In this document: positions 9,076-17,032 of the stretch, in pieces | Layout of the letters: each line of letters starts with the position of its first letter | Numbering within the stretch: position 1 is the stretch's first letter | Source: Candidatus Flexifilum affinis | GTDB lineage: Bacteria > Chloroflexota > Anaerolineae > Aggregatilineales > Phototrophicaceae | DNA: 64,000 nt | Reading direction: 5' to 3' | Assembly: GCA_016713325.1 (NCBI GenBank) | Contig: JADJPJ010000021.1 | Coordinates: forward strand, 62,001-126,000 | The notes under the pieces: model-generated | The model's database searches: none | Told to the model about the DNA's origin: nothing | The model's input: the letters and a program-made list of their open reading frames with translations, nothing else | Translations under genes and position numbers: made by a program

Positions 9076-9109
9076 CGCATGGAGCGATTTGTTCCAGTCG
9101 CTCCATGCG
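9076..9109. terminator. Perfect 12-bp stem-loop
   Basis: CGCATGGAGCGA (9076-9087) and TCGCTCCATGCG (9098-9109) pair perfectly around a 10-base loop. It lies 40 bases beyond the stop codon of the decayed minus-strand reading frame at 9149-9256 and may be that gene's former terminator. No T-tract follows on either strand, so a rho-independent role is doubtful. Confidence 0.4.
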
Positions 9110-9148
9110 GTTGTACATCCATCGGGATGAAAGGGAATGGAGGCGATT

Positions 9149-9256
9149 CTACAGTCCGCAGTTGCCCTGGAACTGAGCGATGTTCACCCCCGGCAGCCAG
9201 GCTGCGGCATCGGCATAGCTGATCAGATACCAGTTGACCCCACCCACTGTAAAACG
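9149..9256 (-). pseudogene. C-terminal remnant of a secreted SH3-like domain protein
   Basis: On the minus strand a 35-codon frame ending at 9149 reads RFTVGGVNWYLISYADAAAW, then LPGVNIAQFQGNCGL and a TAG stop. The pattern (Trp-Tyr-Leu, a hydrophobic core, Ala-Trp-Leu-Pro, terminal Cys) resembles the last strands of bacterial SH3-like domains that end many secreted proteins in this kind of organism. A stop codon sits directly upstream and nothing further is recognisable, so the rest of the gene is gone. The assignment is by pattern only. Confidence 0.35.
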
Positions 9257-9426
9257 TCAAAGCCTGTGGGACCCGAGAGGGAAACCAAGTTTGACGAAAA
9301 TGATCATGTCGGGAAATTACGTCAGATCGTGTCTAAAATAATCGTGGCTGAGAGCTTGAAGGAGAGAATGCATACGCAGTACATTCCTTGCTTCACGCTG
9401 TGTTGAGCCCTGGGCATACACGTCGA

Positions 9427-10485
9427 TCAGGTTGCGATCAGCAGGCCAAGGAGACTCGATAGGGGGGCTTCAGCCAGCGCGACGCTCTCGTCGGACGCCC
9501 CGTAGTACAGCCGTAGGGTATCGTCGACCACCGTCACGCCGCAGGTAAAGACGACGTTGGGGAAAAAGCCGCCTGTCTCGTAGGGCGCTTCCGGTGCGAA
9601 GGCCGGCATCGCGCTGCGAGCGATCACTCGCGCCGGGTCATCGTGCGCTGTCAGGAAGGCACCCAGGCAGTAGCGGTTGTGCCGGTCGGCCGCGTGGTAG
9701 ATCGACAGCCAGCCGTGTTCGGTATGAATCGGAGGCGCCCCGCCGCCCACCCGGCCGGAGTCCCACCCCGTGCTGCTGCCCGTCAGCACCAGCCGGTGAT
9801 CGCCCCAGCGCACCAGATCGGGCGAGGTGGCCATCCAGATGCTGTACCCGCCAAAGTCGCCGGGCATCGGCCGGTGGTAGCAGACGTACTGGCCGTTGAT
9901 CCACTCCGGGAAGAGGACCACGTCGCGGTTCGACGGCGGAAAGATGATGCCGCGCCGTGTCACGGTGCCGAAGTCCTGCGTCGCCGCCAATGCGGTGGCG
10001 ATGCCGTGGACGCTCACCGCCGAATAGTTCACGAAGTATGTCCCATCGATGAGGGTGATGCGCGCGTCCTCCACGCCGAAGGCCTCGTACGGCGTCGCGG
10101 CTTGCAGCCAGGGCGGGTCGTCCACCGTGAAGCGGACGCCGTCGGCGCTGCGGGCGCACCGGATGTGGCTGATGCTGGTCAGGTAGACCCCGCCCGACGG
10201 CAGATGGCGCACAAAGCGCGGATCGCGGGCGTCGTAGTCCGGGTCGCCGCGCCGCACGCGCAGCAGCGTCAGGTCGCCGTCCTCGCCCAGATGCGGGCAG
10301 GTGATCCAGTCAAGGTCCTGGTCGAGTGGGCGCTCCGCGACGCGCAGCAGTAGGATCGTTGCGCCGTCGACCTGTGTCGCGCCGGCGTTGAACGTCCCGA
10401 TGATCTCGTAGTCCGGTCGGGAAGGCTTCACGCGCGCCGGCGTGATCAGCGGATTGAGGGGATGCCGTTGAAAGAGAGACATCAT
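9427..10485 (-). CDS. GH130 family phosphorylase/hydrolase-like protein
   Basis: A 352-residue cytoplasmic protein with the GH130 five-bladed propeller signature: an N-terminal NPLITP, EIIGTFNAGATQVDGATILL (about residues 27-46), LLRVAERP, and FGVEDARITLIDGTYFVNYS (about 136-155), where the Glu-Asp pair matches the family's conserved acid region. The C-terminus has LRLYYGASDESVALAEAPL. GH130 enzymes act on beta-mannosides, mostly as phosphorylases; the exact specificity is not readable here. The ATG overlaps the upstream gene's stop (ATGATG), so the two are translated together. It is read away from a LacI gene and a sugar transporter that probably supply its substrate. Confidence 0.85.
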   Translation of the reverse strand: MMSLFQRHPLNPLITPARVKPSRPDYEIIGTFNAGATQVDGATILLLRVAERPLDQDLDWITCPHLGEDGDLTLLRVRRGDPDYDARDPRFVRHLPSGGVYLTSISHIRCARSADGVRFTVDDPPWLQAATPYEAFGVEDARITLIDGTYFVNYSAVSVHGIATALAATQDFGTVTRRGIIFPPSNRDVVLFPEWINGQYVCYHRPMPGDFGGYSIWMATSPDLVRWGDHRLVLTGSSTGWDSGRVGGGAPPIHTEHGWLSIYHAADRHNRYCLGAFLTAHDDPARVIARSAMPAFAPEAPYETGGFFPNVVFTCGVTVVDDTLRLYYGASDESVALAEAPLSSLLGLLIAT

Positions 10486-12497
10486 GGACCTTTCACAATC
10501 TGATAGCCGTTCGGCTCGGCCTCAAAATCGCCGCCCAGGCTGCGAATCACGACCGGGGTGGGGCGAGGGTTGTAGACCAGCCAGCGGCGCGACTCGTCCC
10601 TCTCTGGCGTCAGGCGCAGACAGGGCACGTTCAGCGAGAAGGTCAGCACCTCCGGCGGCACGTCGGTCAGGAACCCTGGGCGGGCGAACAGCAGCGGGCT
10701 CCAGAAGACCTCGCCGGCGCCGTACAGCTCCTTGCCGAGCTTGGCCGTGTGGGTGAACTCGGATGTCGCCAGATCCTCGTAGGGGATGTGTGGGCAGGGC
10801 CCGCGACGCATCGATTCCGGCAGGAAGGGGTCGAAGAAGGCATAGTTGTGGCAGCGCTGGAGGTTGGCGAAGGCGGCCATCAGACGCAGATGCCAGTTCA
10901 GTTCATGGTCCGGGACGCCGGTCAGATGAGTCAGTTCGAGATGAAAAGGAGATCCGCTCAGCAGCTCGGACCAGGGCCAGATGACCTCGACATTCTCTTT
11001 GTACGCCGGGTAGCACAGCGAGGCGCAGGCCTGGAACATCCCGCGTGCGTCGTAGTACGGCACGGAGGGGTCCTGGCCCCAGTACCCCATGCGCAGCGAC
11101 AGGTCTACAAAGTCGACGGCCGCAATACCCATGTCGACGTCACGGCCTTCCTTGAATAGCCAGACGGCTGCGGCTGCGGCGAAGGAGAGCTGCTGCGGCT
11201 CGTGGGTCAGCAGATGCGGCGGCAGGGCGTGAATCGCCTCCAGGGCCTTGCGCGCCTCCTCCAGATGCGTCTTGTCGCGGGTCATCTGCCAGGCCAGGAT
11301 GCAGCCCGCCGCGTACATGCCGCTTACACTGGCATTGAGCAGACTGCCGCGCGTCTCCCAGCCGGCGGCATCGGCGAACAGCGGGAGCAGATAGTGCGTC
11401 CGCTGCGCCAGTTCGCGCCCGCCTTCCAGAGCGGTGAGAAAGGTCTGGCGCAGCGACATATCGCCGGTCAGATGCGCGACCCACGGCAGCTTGATCAGCG
11501 CGTTCTCGTAGAAGTACCAGGTGTCCATGAAGGTGTGGGTCGGCCGATAGGGGTAGTGGTTGGGCAGATAGCGGTGCGGCTCGATGATCTGGAAGGCGCG
11601 CACGGCCTCCAGCAGCCGCTCGATGATCGCATCCGCGCCCTTTTCGCCCGTCTCATTGCGCCAGTGCAGCAGCGGGATCAGCACGTCGAGCTGAGTCATC
11701 AGCTCGATGTCCTTCTGCTCGTCGCGCCCGACCGACGAACTGCCTCGGACGTAGGCGCGCAGCCCGGTTTTGCCGCCGGCGCTGACCCAACAAGCTTCGT
11801 GGTCAAGATCGGTCAGCGTTCCCCTCGCCATCGTCTCCCAATCCGGCGCGTCGGGGGTGAGCGTCGGTTGCGTATCCAGCAGCGGCGCGATCGCCTGGAT
11901 GAGGTGCCGCTGCGCCGTCCACGTCGAAATCATGCGGCGCCCGTCGGGTTCATACACGTTCTGCTGAACCCAGAAGCGAAAGTGGTGCGTCCCCGGCGAG
12001 AAGGGGAAGGTCGGGTCGATCGAGGTCGGCACCAGTCCAAAGCCATAACGCGCTTTCGGCCGGTACTCCATCACCTCGCGGATGGCCAATTCGTAGAAGC
12101 GGTGCGGCGCCCAGGTGAGCGAGTCGGGCGGCACATAGAAGATCGTCTCGGTGCGCTGGTCGTGGTCGTAGAGATAACCCGCCGGCAGATCGTTGCCGCC
12201 CAGCCCCTGCTGGTTGGTCGTCGGCGCGCGCAGGAGGGTCTGCCGCCAGGTATGGGCCTGCCGGTCGTTCAGGTTGTCGAGCGCTCCCAGCCAGAGCACC
12301 AGGGCCGGGTTGAAGGTCAGGTCGCGCTCGGTCGTCAGCGTCGTCTCGACCCAGTACCCACCGTGCGCCGGGGCTGTGCGCGTCTCCCAGGTGAAGCCCG
12401 GTCCCTGCCCCCGCACGAGTTCGTCGTCGCGGCTCACGCGATTGGTCAGAGCCAATAATCCTTCAGGGGCCGTGAACAGTTGTGCAACTTGAACCAT
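10482..12497 (-). CDS. Uncharacterised protein, probable helical-toroid carbohydrate enzyme
   Basis: A 671-residue protein that I cannot place in a named family. It has no signal peptide. The first 250 residues look beta-rich with many aromatic residues (THHFRFWVQQNVYEPDGRR), like the N-terminal sandwich of several glycosidases. From about residue 320 it shows repeated amphipathic helix pairs (FMDTWYFYENALIKLPWVAH, SGMYAAGCILAWQMTRDKTH, DKTHLEEARKALEAIHALPP), as in six-hairpin glycosidases. A short beta tail follows. I chose the ATG at 12497 (MVQVAQLF) over one at 12530, which would lie inside the divergent promoter. It is coupled to the GH130 gene by a 4-base overlap, so it probably works on the same sugar. 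Confidence 0.75.
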   Translation of the reverse strand: MVQVAQLFTAPEGLLALTNRVSRDDELVRGQGPGFTWETRTAPAHGGYWVETTLTTERDLTFNPALVLWLGALDNLNDRQAHTWRQTLLRAPTTNQQGLGGNDLPAGYLYDHDQRTETIFYVPPDSLTWAPHRFYELAIREVMEYRPKARYGFGLVPTSIDPTFPFSPGTHHFRFWVQQNVYEPDGRRMISTWTAQRHLIQAIAPLLDTQPTLTPDAPDWETMARGTLTDLDHEACWVSAGGKTGLRAYVRGSSSVGRDEQKDIELMTQLDVLIPLLHWRNETGEKGADAIIERLLEAVRAFQIIEPHRYLPNHYPYRPTHTFMDTWYFYENALIKLPWVAHLTGDMSLRQTFLTALEGGRELAQRTHYLLPLFADAAGWETRGSLLNASVSGMYAAGCILAWQMTRDKTHLEEARKALEAIHALPPHLLTHEPQQLSFAAAAAVWLFKEGRDVDMGIAAVDFVDLSLRMGYWGQDPSVPYYDARGMFQACASLCYPAYKENVEVIWPWSELLSGSPFHLELTHLTGVPDHELNWHLRLMAAFANLQRCHNYAFFDPFLPESMRRGPCPHIPYEDLATSEFTHTAKLGKELYGAGEVFWSPLLFARPGFLTDVPPEVLTFSLNVPCLRLTPERDESRRWLVYNPRPTPVVIRSLGGDFEAEPNGYQIVKGP

Positions 12498-12523
12498 CTG
12501 CCAGAACCCTTTTTCGTGAATAC

Positions 12524-12583
12524 TTGACAACCTCTTTGAACTTCACTATAGTCAAAACGTAAGAAGAACGCAAGCGATTACGT
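12524..12583 (+). promoter_or_regulatory. Promoter and operator of the LacI gene at 12612
   Basis: TTGACA (12524-12529), a 17-base spacer and TATAGT (12547-12552) make a strong sigma-70 promoter on the plus strand. About 16 bases further, ACGCAAGCGATTACGT (12568-12583) is symmetric at 12 of 16 positions about a central CG, the usual form of a LacI-family operator. The gap of about 115 bp also has to serve the divergent GH130 operon, so both directions may be repressed from here. Confidence 0.7.
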
Positions 12584-12611
12584 AAAACTATCTTTTGGCA
12601 GGAATTACAGC

Positions 12612-13627
12612 ATGTCGGTCGTCGATGACATCGCCAAGACCCTTGGAGTTTCCACCGCCACCGTCTCGCGCGCGCTAAATGACCGTCCAGGGGTCGGCAG
12701 CAAACTCCGCGAGCAAGTGCTCGCCAAAGCCCGCGAACTCAACTACACCCCCACCCTCACCGCTCGCGGCCTGGCCACCTCGCAGACGTTCAACATCGGC
12801 TTCTTCTTCCACCAGAAGCCGGGGCTGCCCGCCAGCGCCGATCCGTTTACAGCGAGATCATGCTCAGCGCCCAGCAGGTGATCGCCCGCAGCGACTACCA
12901 CCTCGCCTTCGAAACGCTGACCGACGACACGCTCAACCACCCTGCCGATTTCCGCTTCGTTCGCGAGCGCCGCATGGATGCCATGATCCTGGCCGGGCCG
13001 GATGTCCTGGCGGGCTTCATCACGGCCATGCTCAACACCCGGTTGCCCGTCGTCCTGGTCGACAACCGCCTGGAATTCTCCCCCGCCAACTGCATCAACA
13101 GCGACGACGAGACCGGCGCCTGCTTTGCCGCACAGCACCTGCTCAACCTGGGCCACCGCGGCATCGGCGTGATCGCCGGGCCGGCGGCATGGGCCAGTAC
13201 CCAGCGCCGGGTCTGGGGCTACCAGCGCGCGCTGGATGCGCAGGGCATCAAAGCCTATGTGGTGCATGTGGGCGAAACCACGATTGAGTCCGGACGGGAG
13301 GCGTACCGCCGCTTGAGCGCGGCGCACCCCGAGATCACCGCGATTTGTGCGGTCAACGATTCGATGGCCATTGGCGCGATTCGCGAGGCAAGAGCGCAGG
13401 GGAAGCGCATTCCCGAAGACCTGAGCGTCGTCGGGTTTGACGACATTTCCTGGGCGGAGCTGAACGATCCGCCGCTCACCACCGTTCGGATCCCCCGCCA
13501 GCAGATGGGGAAAGAAGCGGCGCACCGTGTCCTGATGCTGCTTCACAACCCCGATCTGCTGGCTTCGGAAATCTTAGTCCCGGTGTCGATGGTGGAACGT
13601 CACTCCACCACCCATCCAAGGAGGTGA
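12612..13627 (+). CDS. LacI family transcriptional regulator (single-base frameshift)
   Basis: The N-terminal helix-turn-helix (VDDIAKTLGVSTATVSRALN) and hinge (PTLTARGLATSQTFNIGFFF) are in one frame up to about 12848. The rest (YSEIMLSAQQVIARSDYHLA through LSVVGFDDISWAELNDPPLT) is in another. Restoring one T to the TTT run at 12846-12848 rejoins them as PFYSEIML and gives about 338 residues, the normal LacI length. The break may be a consensus error or a real mutation. The gene is divergent from the GH130 operon and directly upstream of a CUT1 sugar transporter, and probably controls both. Confidence 0.85.
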
Positions 13628-13701
13628 GGATTATAACAGTGAACTGGTACCAATCTGGGAGAAGAACAAAAGCGCACGACCTTATCTGAAAGGATAGACC
13701 G

Positions 13702-14806
13702 ATGAAACGCATGAGTTTCGCAGGAATCGCCGTCCTGTTGTTGCTTGCCCTCTCCTTCAGCGCTGTCCTGGCGCAGGATCCCGTCACCGTCCGCATTTCG
13801 ACCTGGGCCGGCGTCGATGAAGCCGCTGAACTCCAGGAGCTGATCGACGAGATCAATGCCAGCCAGAGTGAATATCGGATCGTCCACGAGCCTATCCCCA
13901 GTGAATATTACGTTCAGGTTCAGACGCAGATCGCCGGCGGCACCGGCGCCGACATGTACTGGATCGATCAGAACAACATGGCGCTGGCCTCCGAAGGAAT
14001 CTTCTACCCGGTCAGCCAGTGCGAAGCCGTCGCCAACGCCGAACTGGACCTGGGACGACTTTGTTGAAAAGGCCAAGGCGCTGACCCTCGATACCGACGG
14101 CGACGGCAATGTCGATCAGTGGGGCTTCACCAACAACAGTTGGCCGCCCCCCTACATCTTCGTCTGGCAGGCGGGTGGCGAGCTGATCTCCCCCGACTTC
14201 ACGAGCATCCCGATCGACAGCCCCGAATTCGTCGAAGGCTTCGAGTTCTTCCTCAGCACCGCCTACAACCCGGAAATGTCGCCCGGCCGCGAGGTGATCG
14301 CCGAGCAGGGCTTCGGCGAGATGTTCAAGGCCGGCAAGATCGCCATGTTCATGGGCGGCGCCGCCGATGATCTCGACCGCGTGGAAGGCCTGGATGTTGG
14401 CGTGATCCATGTCCCGGCGCACCCGGAGACTGGTGACCAGACGACGTTCGCCTGGAACGCCAGCACGGTCATCAACGCCAATACGCAGAATCCGGAACAG
14501 GCCTGCGACGCGCTGGTGGCGCTGACCGAGGCCATCCAGAACTGGAAGATCGTCTCGCCGCGCATTTCGCACGCCAACGCCGAGCATCTGATCAGCTCCG
14601 AGCCGCGCAAAGAAGCGAATGCCGAGCCGATCATCGCGGCCGCCGCCGATATGCGCGCCCTGCCGATCTTCGGCAACTATGCAGAGTTCGACGCGATGTT
14701 CTGGTCGGAATTCTGGGGCCCGCTGATGAACAACGAGACCGACCTCAGCGTCGCCGAACTGGCCGCCGAAGTGCGTGCGGATCTCGAAGAGACGCTCAGC
14801 GATTAG
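13702..14806 (+). pseudogene. CUT1 sugar-binding protein, frameshifted and internally deleted
   Basis: The first part encodes a signal peptide (MKRMSFAGIAVLLLLALSFS, then AVLAQD) and the start of a family-1 sugar-binding protein ([38 protein letters not shown]). After 14045 the frame changes, and the protein resumes at [20 protein letters not shown] and continues to the normal C-terminus. One extra C near 14048 explains the shift. In addition, the usual 45-60 residues between the ...LASEGIF region and WTWDDF (the segment with the LYYNKDLF strand in relatives) are missing: the joined chain has about 367 residues where relatives have about 420. It opens the transporter operon; a protein lacking this segment would probably not bind sugar. 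Confidence 0.75.
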
Positions 14807-14904
14807 GGCATGTCTGCATAACCTCACCCCCGCTGCGCTTCGCTTAGCTCCCCCTGGTTGGGGTTGAGGTGAATTTGCGGACATCCCAAGTCACGCCGAA
14901 GTCT

Positions 14905-14938
14905 GGGTGAAGCACGCCTGAAAAGGGGTGCTTCACCC
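14905..14938 (+). terminator. Intercistronic stem-loop between SBP and permease
   Basis: GGGTGAAGCAC (14905-14915) and GTGCTTCACCC (14928-14938) are perfect complements around a 12-base loop. There is no T-tract, and the ribosome binding site of the permease gene follows 43 bases on. A hairpin here would protect or partly terminate the mRNA so that more binding protein than permease is made. Just upstream (about 14823-14872) a weaker inverted repeat, CCTCACCCC against GGGGTTGAGG, is visible. Confidence 0.6.
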
Positions 14939-14993
14939 TACCCGGATGCTCCTCCCGGTTTGGCTCCTCAAGCCTATTTTCAGGAGAAATCTT

Positions 14994-16112
14994 ATGGATC
15001 TTGGCGTGCTAAATACTTACCTCTCCACGCTGATCCGTTACGTGCTCGTTGCACTGGGCCTGGTGGTGATCATGGTGTTCGCCTACCGGTTGCAGGTGCG
15101 GCTGGGAGCGCGTCACGAGGCAGCAACCGGGCGGACTCTGGTCATCCCCTGGGTGATCGGCTTCCTTGTCTTCAATTTGTTCACCATCGGCGCGTCGCTT
15201 TACCTCAGCTTCACCGACTACAACCTGTTCCGCGCGCCGGAGTGGATCGGAACCGAAAACTACCAGGAACTGCTGGATCTGTCGATTGCCCCGCTGGAAT
15301 CGACCGAACAGCGCAGTTCCGACGCCCTGCCGCCGCGCTACGACGAGATCATCCGCGTGGAGCTTGGCAATGGCGGCTTTGTCTTCGGCGCGCGCGAAGA
15401 CGGCTTCTGGCGGTCGATGCGGTTGACGGTCATCTATGCCATCGTCACCGTGCCGCTGGGGCTGGCGGGCGCGCTGGCAGTGGCCCTGCTGCTTAACCAG
15501 CGGGTACGCGGCGTGGGCTACTGGCGCGTGCTTTACTACCTGCCTGCTGTGCTGCCCGCCGTGGCCACGGCACTGCTCTGGCGCTGGATGTTCTCGTCCA
15601 CGGGATTGGTCAACGCGGCGCTGTCGCCCTTCCTGAGTGCGCTGGGTCTGGAGTCGCCGCAGTGGCTGACCAACTCCGGCCTGTCGCCCGTGCTGTTCAT
15701 CATCATCAGCCTGTGGGGCATCTTCGGCGCGACTTCGGTGATCCTGCTGGCCGGGCTGAAGGGCATTCCCAAGGAGCTGTACGAGGCGGTGGACATCGAC
15801 GGGGGCGGCGAATGGGCCAAGTTCCGCAACGTCACCATCCCGATGCTCAGCCCCGCCCTGTTCTACAATCTGGTCACCTCCCTGATCGGCGCGCTCCAGG
15901 CGTTCGAGGTCGCCGCCTTCATCCCCACACCCACCGACGCCGGCACCTTCCTCAACTGGCACATCTACCAGGAAGCATTCAACTTCCGCAACATGGGCAT
16001 GGCCTCGGCCATGGCCTGGATCATGCTGCTGCTGGTCCTGGCCCTGACGGCGATGGTCTTCCGGTCGTCTCAGGCCTGGGTGTTCTATCAGGGCGCGAGA
16101 GAAGGAGCCTGA
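14994..16112 (+). CDS. Sugar ABC transporter permease, MalF/UgpA type
   Basis: A 372-residue membrane protein forming half of a CUT1 sugar channel. The start at 14994 is set by AGGAGA six bases upstream. An extra N-terminal helix (residues 6-26) precedes the core. The core starts with [20 protein letters not shown] and SFTDYNLF, has an unusual acidic insert (about residues 95-135, with [20 protein letters not shown]), then the permease helices and the ATPase-docking EAA loop [20 protein letters not shown]. It precedes the MalG-type gene by two bases. With no ATPase here, a shared MsmK-like ATPase is probably used. Confidence 0.9.
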   Translation: MDLGVLNTYLSTLIRYVLVALGLVVIMVFAYRLQVRLGARHEAATGRTLVIPWVIGFLVFNLFTIGASLYLSFTDYNLFRAPEWIGTENYQELLDLSIAPLESTEQRSSDALPPRYDEIIRVELGNGGFVFGAREDGFWRSMRLTVIYAIVTVPLGLAGALAVALLLNQRVRGVGYWRVLYYLPAVLPAVATALLWRWMFSSTGLVNAALSPFLSALGLESPQWLTNSGLSPVLFIIISLWGIFGATSVILLAGLKGIPKELYEAVDIDGGGEWAKFRNVTIPMLSPALFYNLVTSLIGALQAFEVAAFIPTPTDAGTFLNWHIYQEAFNFRNMGMASAMAWIMLLLVLALTAMVFRSSQAWVFYQGAREGA

Positions 16113-16114
16113 CC

Positions 16115-17032
16115 ATGACCGCTGTCACACAGCCTCGTATGGACCCGGTGCTGGCCGATCCGGCGCCGTCGCAGCGCGGCTTTCAGATCCGCCGTGTCAT
16201 CATCTATGGCCTGCTCCTGGCCGGCGCGGCGATAGTCCTCATTCCGTTCCTGTGGATGGTCTCGACCTCGCTCAAGACGCAGGATCAGCTCTTCGTGCGC
16301 GATCTGAACTTCATCCCCGACCCGGCGGTGCCGTCGAACTACCTGCTGGTCTGGAACCGCCTGCTCTCGATCAACCCGAACATGACTTTCTGGCGCATCG
16401 TGGGCAATACGCTGTTCATCACCCTTCTGGCGATGTTCGGCGAAATTGCCAGCGCTTCGCTGGTGGCCTACGGCTTCTCGCGTTTCCGCTGGCGCGGCCG
16501 GGACGCGCTCTTCGCGATCATGCTGGCCACGATCATGATCCCCGGCATCGTCACACGCGTGCCAGGTTTCCTGATCTGGCGGCAGTTGGGTCTGCTCGAT
16601 ACGTACGATCCGCTGACGTGGCCGTCGCTGCTCGCCTGGGGGCCGATCTACGTCTTCCTGATGCGCCAGTTCTTCATGACCATTCCGCGCGATATCGAGG
16701 AGGCGGCCATCATCGACGGCGCGAACGTCGTTCAGATCTTCCTGTACGTCATGCTGCCGCTCATCCGCCCGATCCTGCTGGCCATCGCCGTCATGTCCTT
16801 CCAGGGCAACTGGAACAACTTCCAGGGGCCTCTCCTTTACCTGAGCACGCCGGACAAATTCCCCATGGCGCTGGCCATGCGCTTCTTCGACCAGTCGCTC
16901 AGCAAGGAAGCGCCGCAGTGGCAGTACATGATGGCGATGGCCACCATGATGGCCGCGCCTATTCTGCTGCTCTACTTCCTGGCGCAGAAGCAGTTCATCG
17001 AGGGAATCAACATCGGCGGAGTGAAAGGGTGA
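16115..17032 (+). CDS. Sugar ABC transporter permease, MalG type
   Basis: A 305-residue membrane protein, second half of the CUT1 channel. The ATG at 16115 follows GAAGGAGCCTGACC. A cytoplasmic lead of about 25 residues is followed by helix 1 ([20 protein letters not shown]), MVSTSLKT, and the family's NTLFIT and [15 protein letters not shown] segments. The EAA loop reads [20 protein letters not shown], and the chain ends [11 protein letters not shown] as MalG proteins do. Its stop codon overlaps the next gene's ATG (TGATG), so the secreted enzyme downstream is co-translated. Confidence 0.92.
   Translation: MTAVTQPRMDPVLADPAPSQRGFQIRRVIIYGLLLAGAAIVLIPFLWMVSTSLKTQDQLFVRDLNFIPDPAVPSNYLLVWNRLLSINPNMTFWRIVGNTLFITLLAMFGEIASASLVAYGFSRFRWRGRDALFAIMLATIMIPGIVTRVPGFLIWRQLGLLDTYDPLTWPSLLAWGPIYVFLMRQFFMTIPRDIEEAAIIDGANVVQIFLYVMLPLIRPILLAIAVMSFQGNWNNFQGPLLYLSTPDKFPMALAMRFFDQSLSKEAPQWQYMMAMATMMAAPILLLYFLAQKQFIEGINIGGVKG

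Noticed and set aside
11202..12458. A 418-codon plus-strand frame antisense to the unknown 671-residue gene
   Set aside because: It is a product of high GC bias, has no start signals or motifs, and the opposite strand has a coherent protein coupled to GH130.
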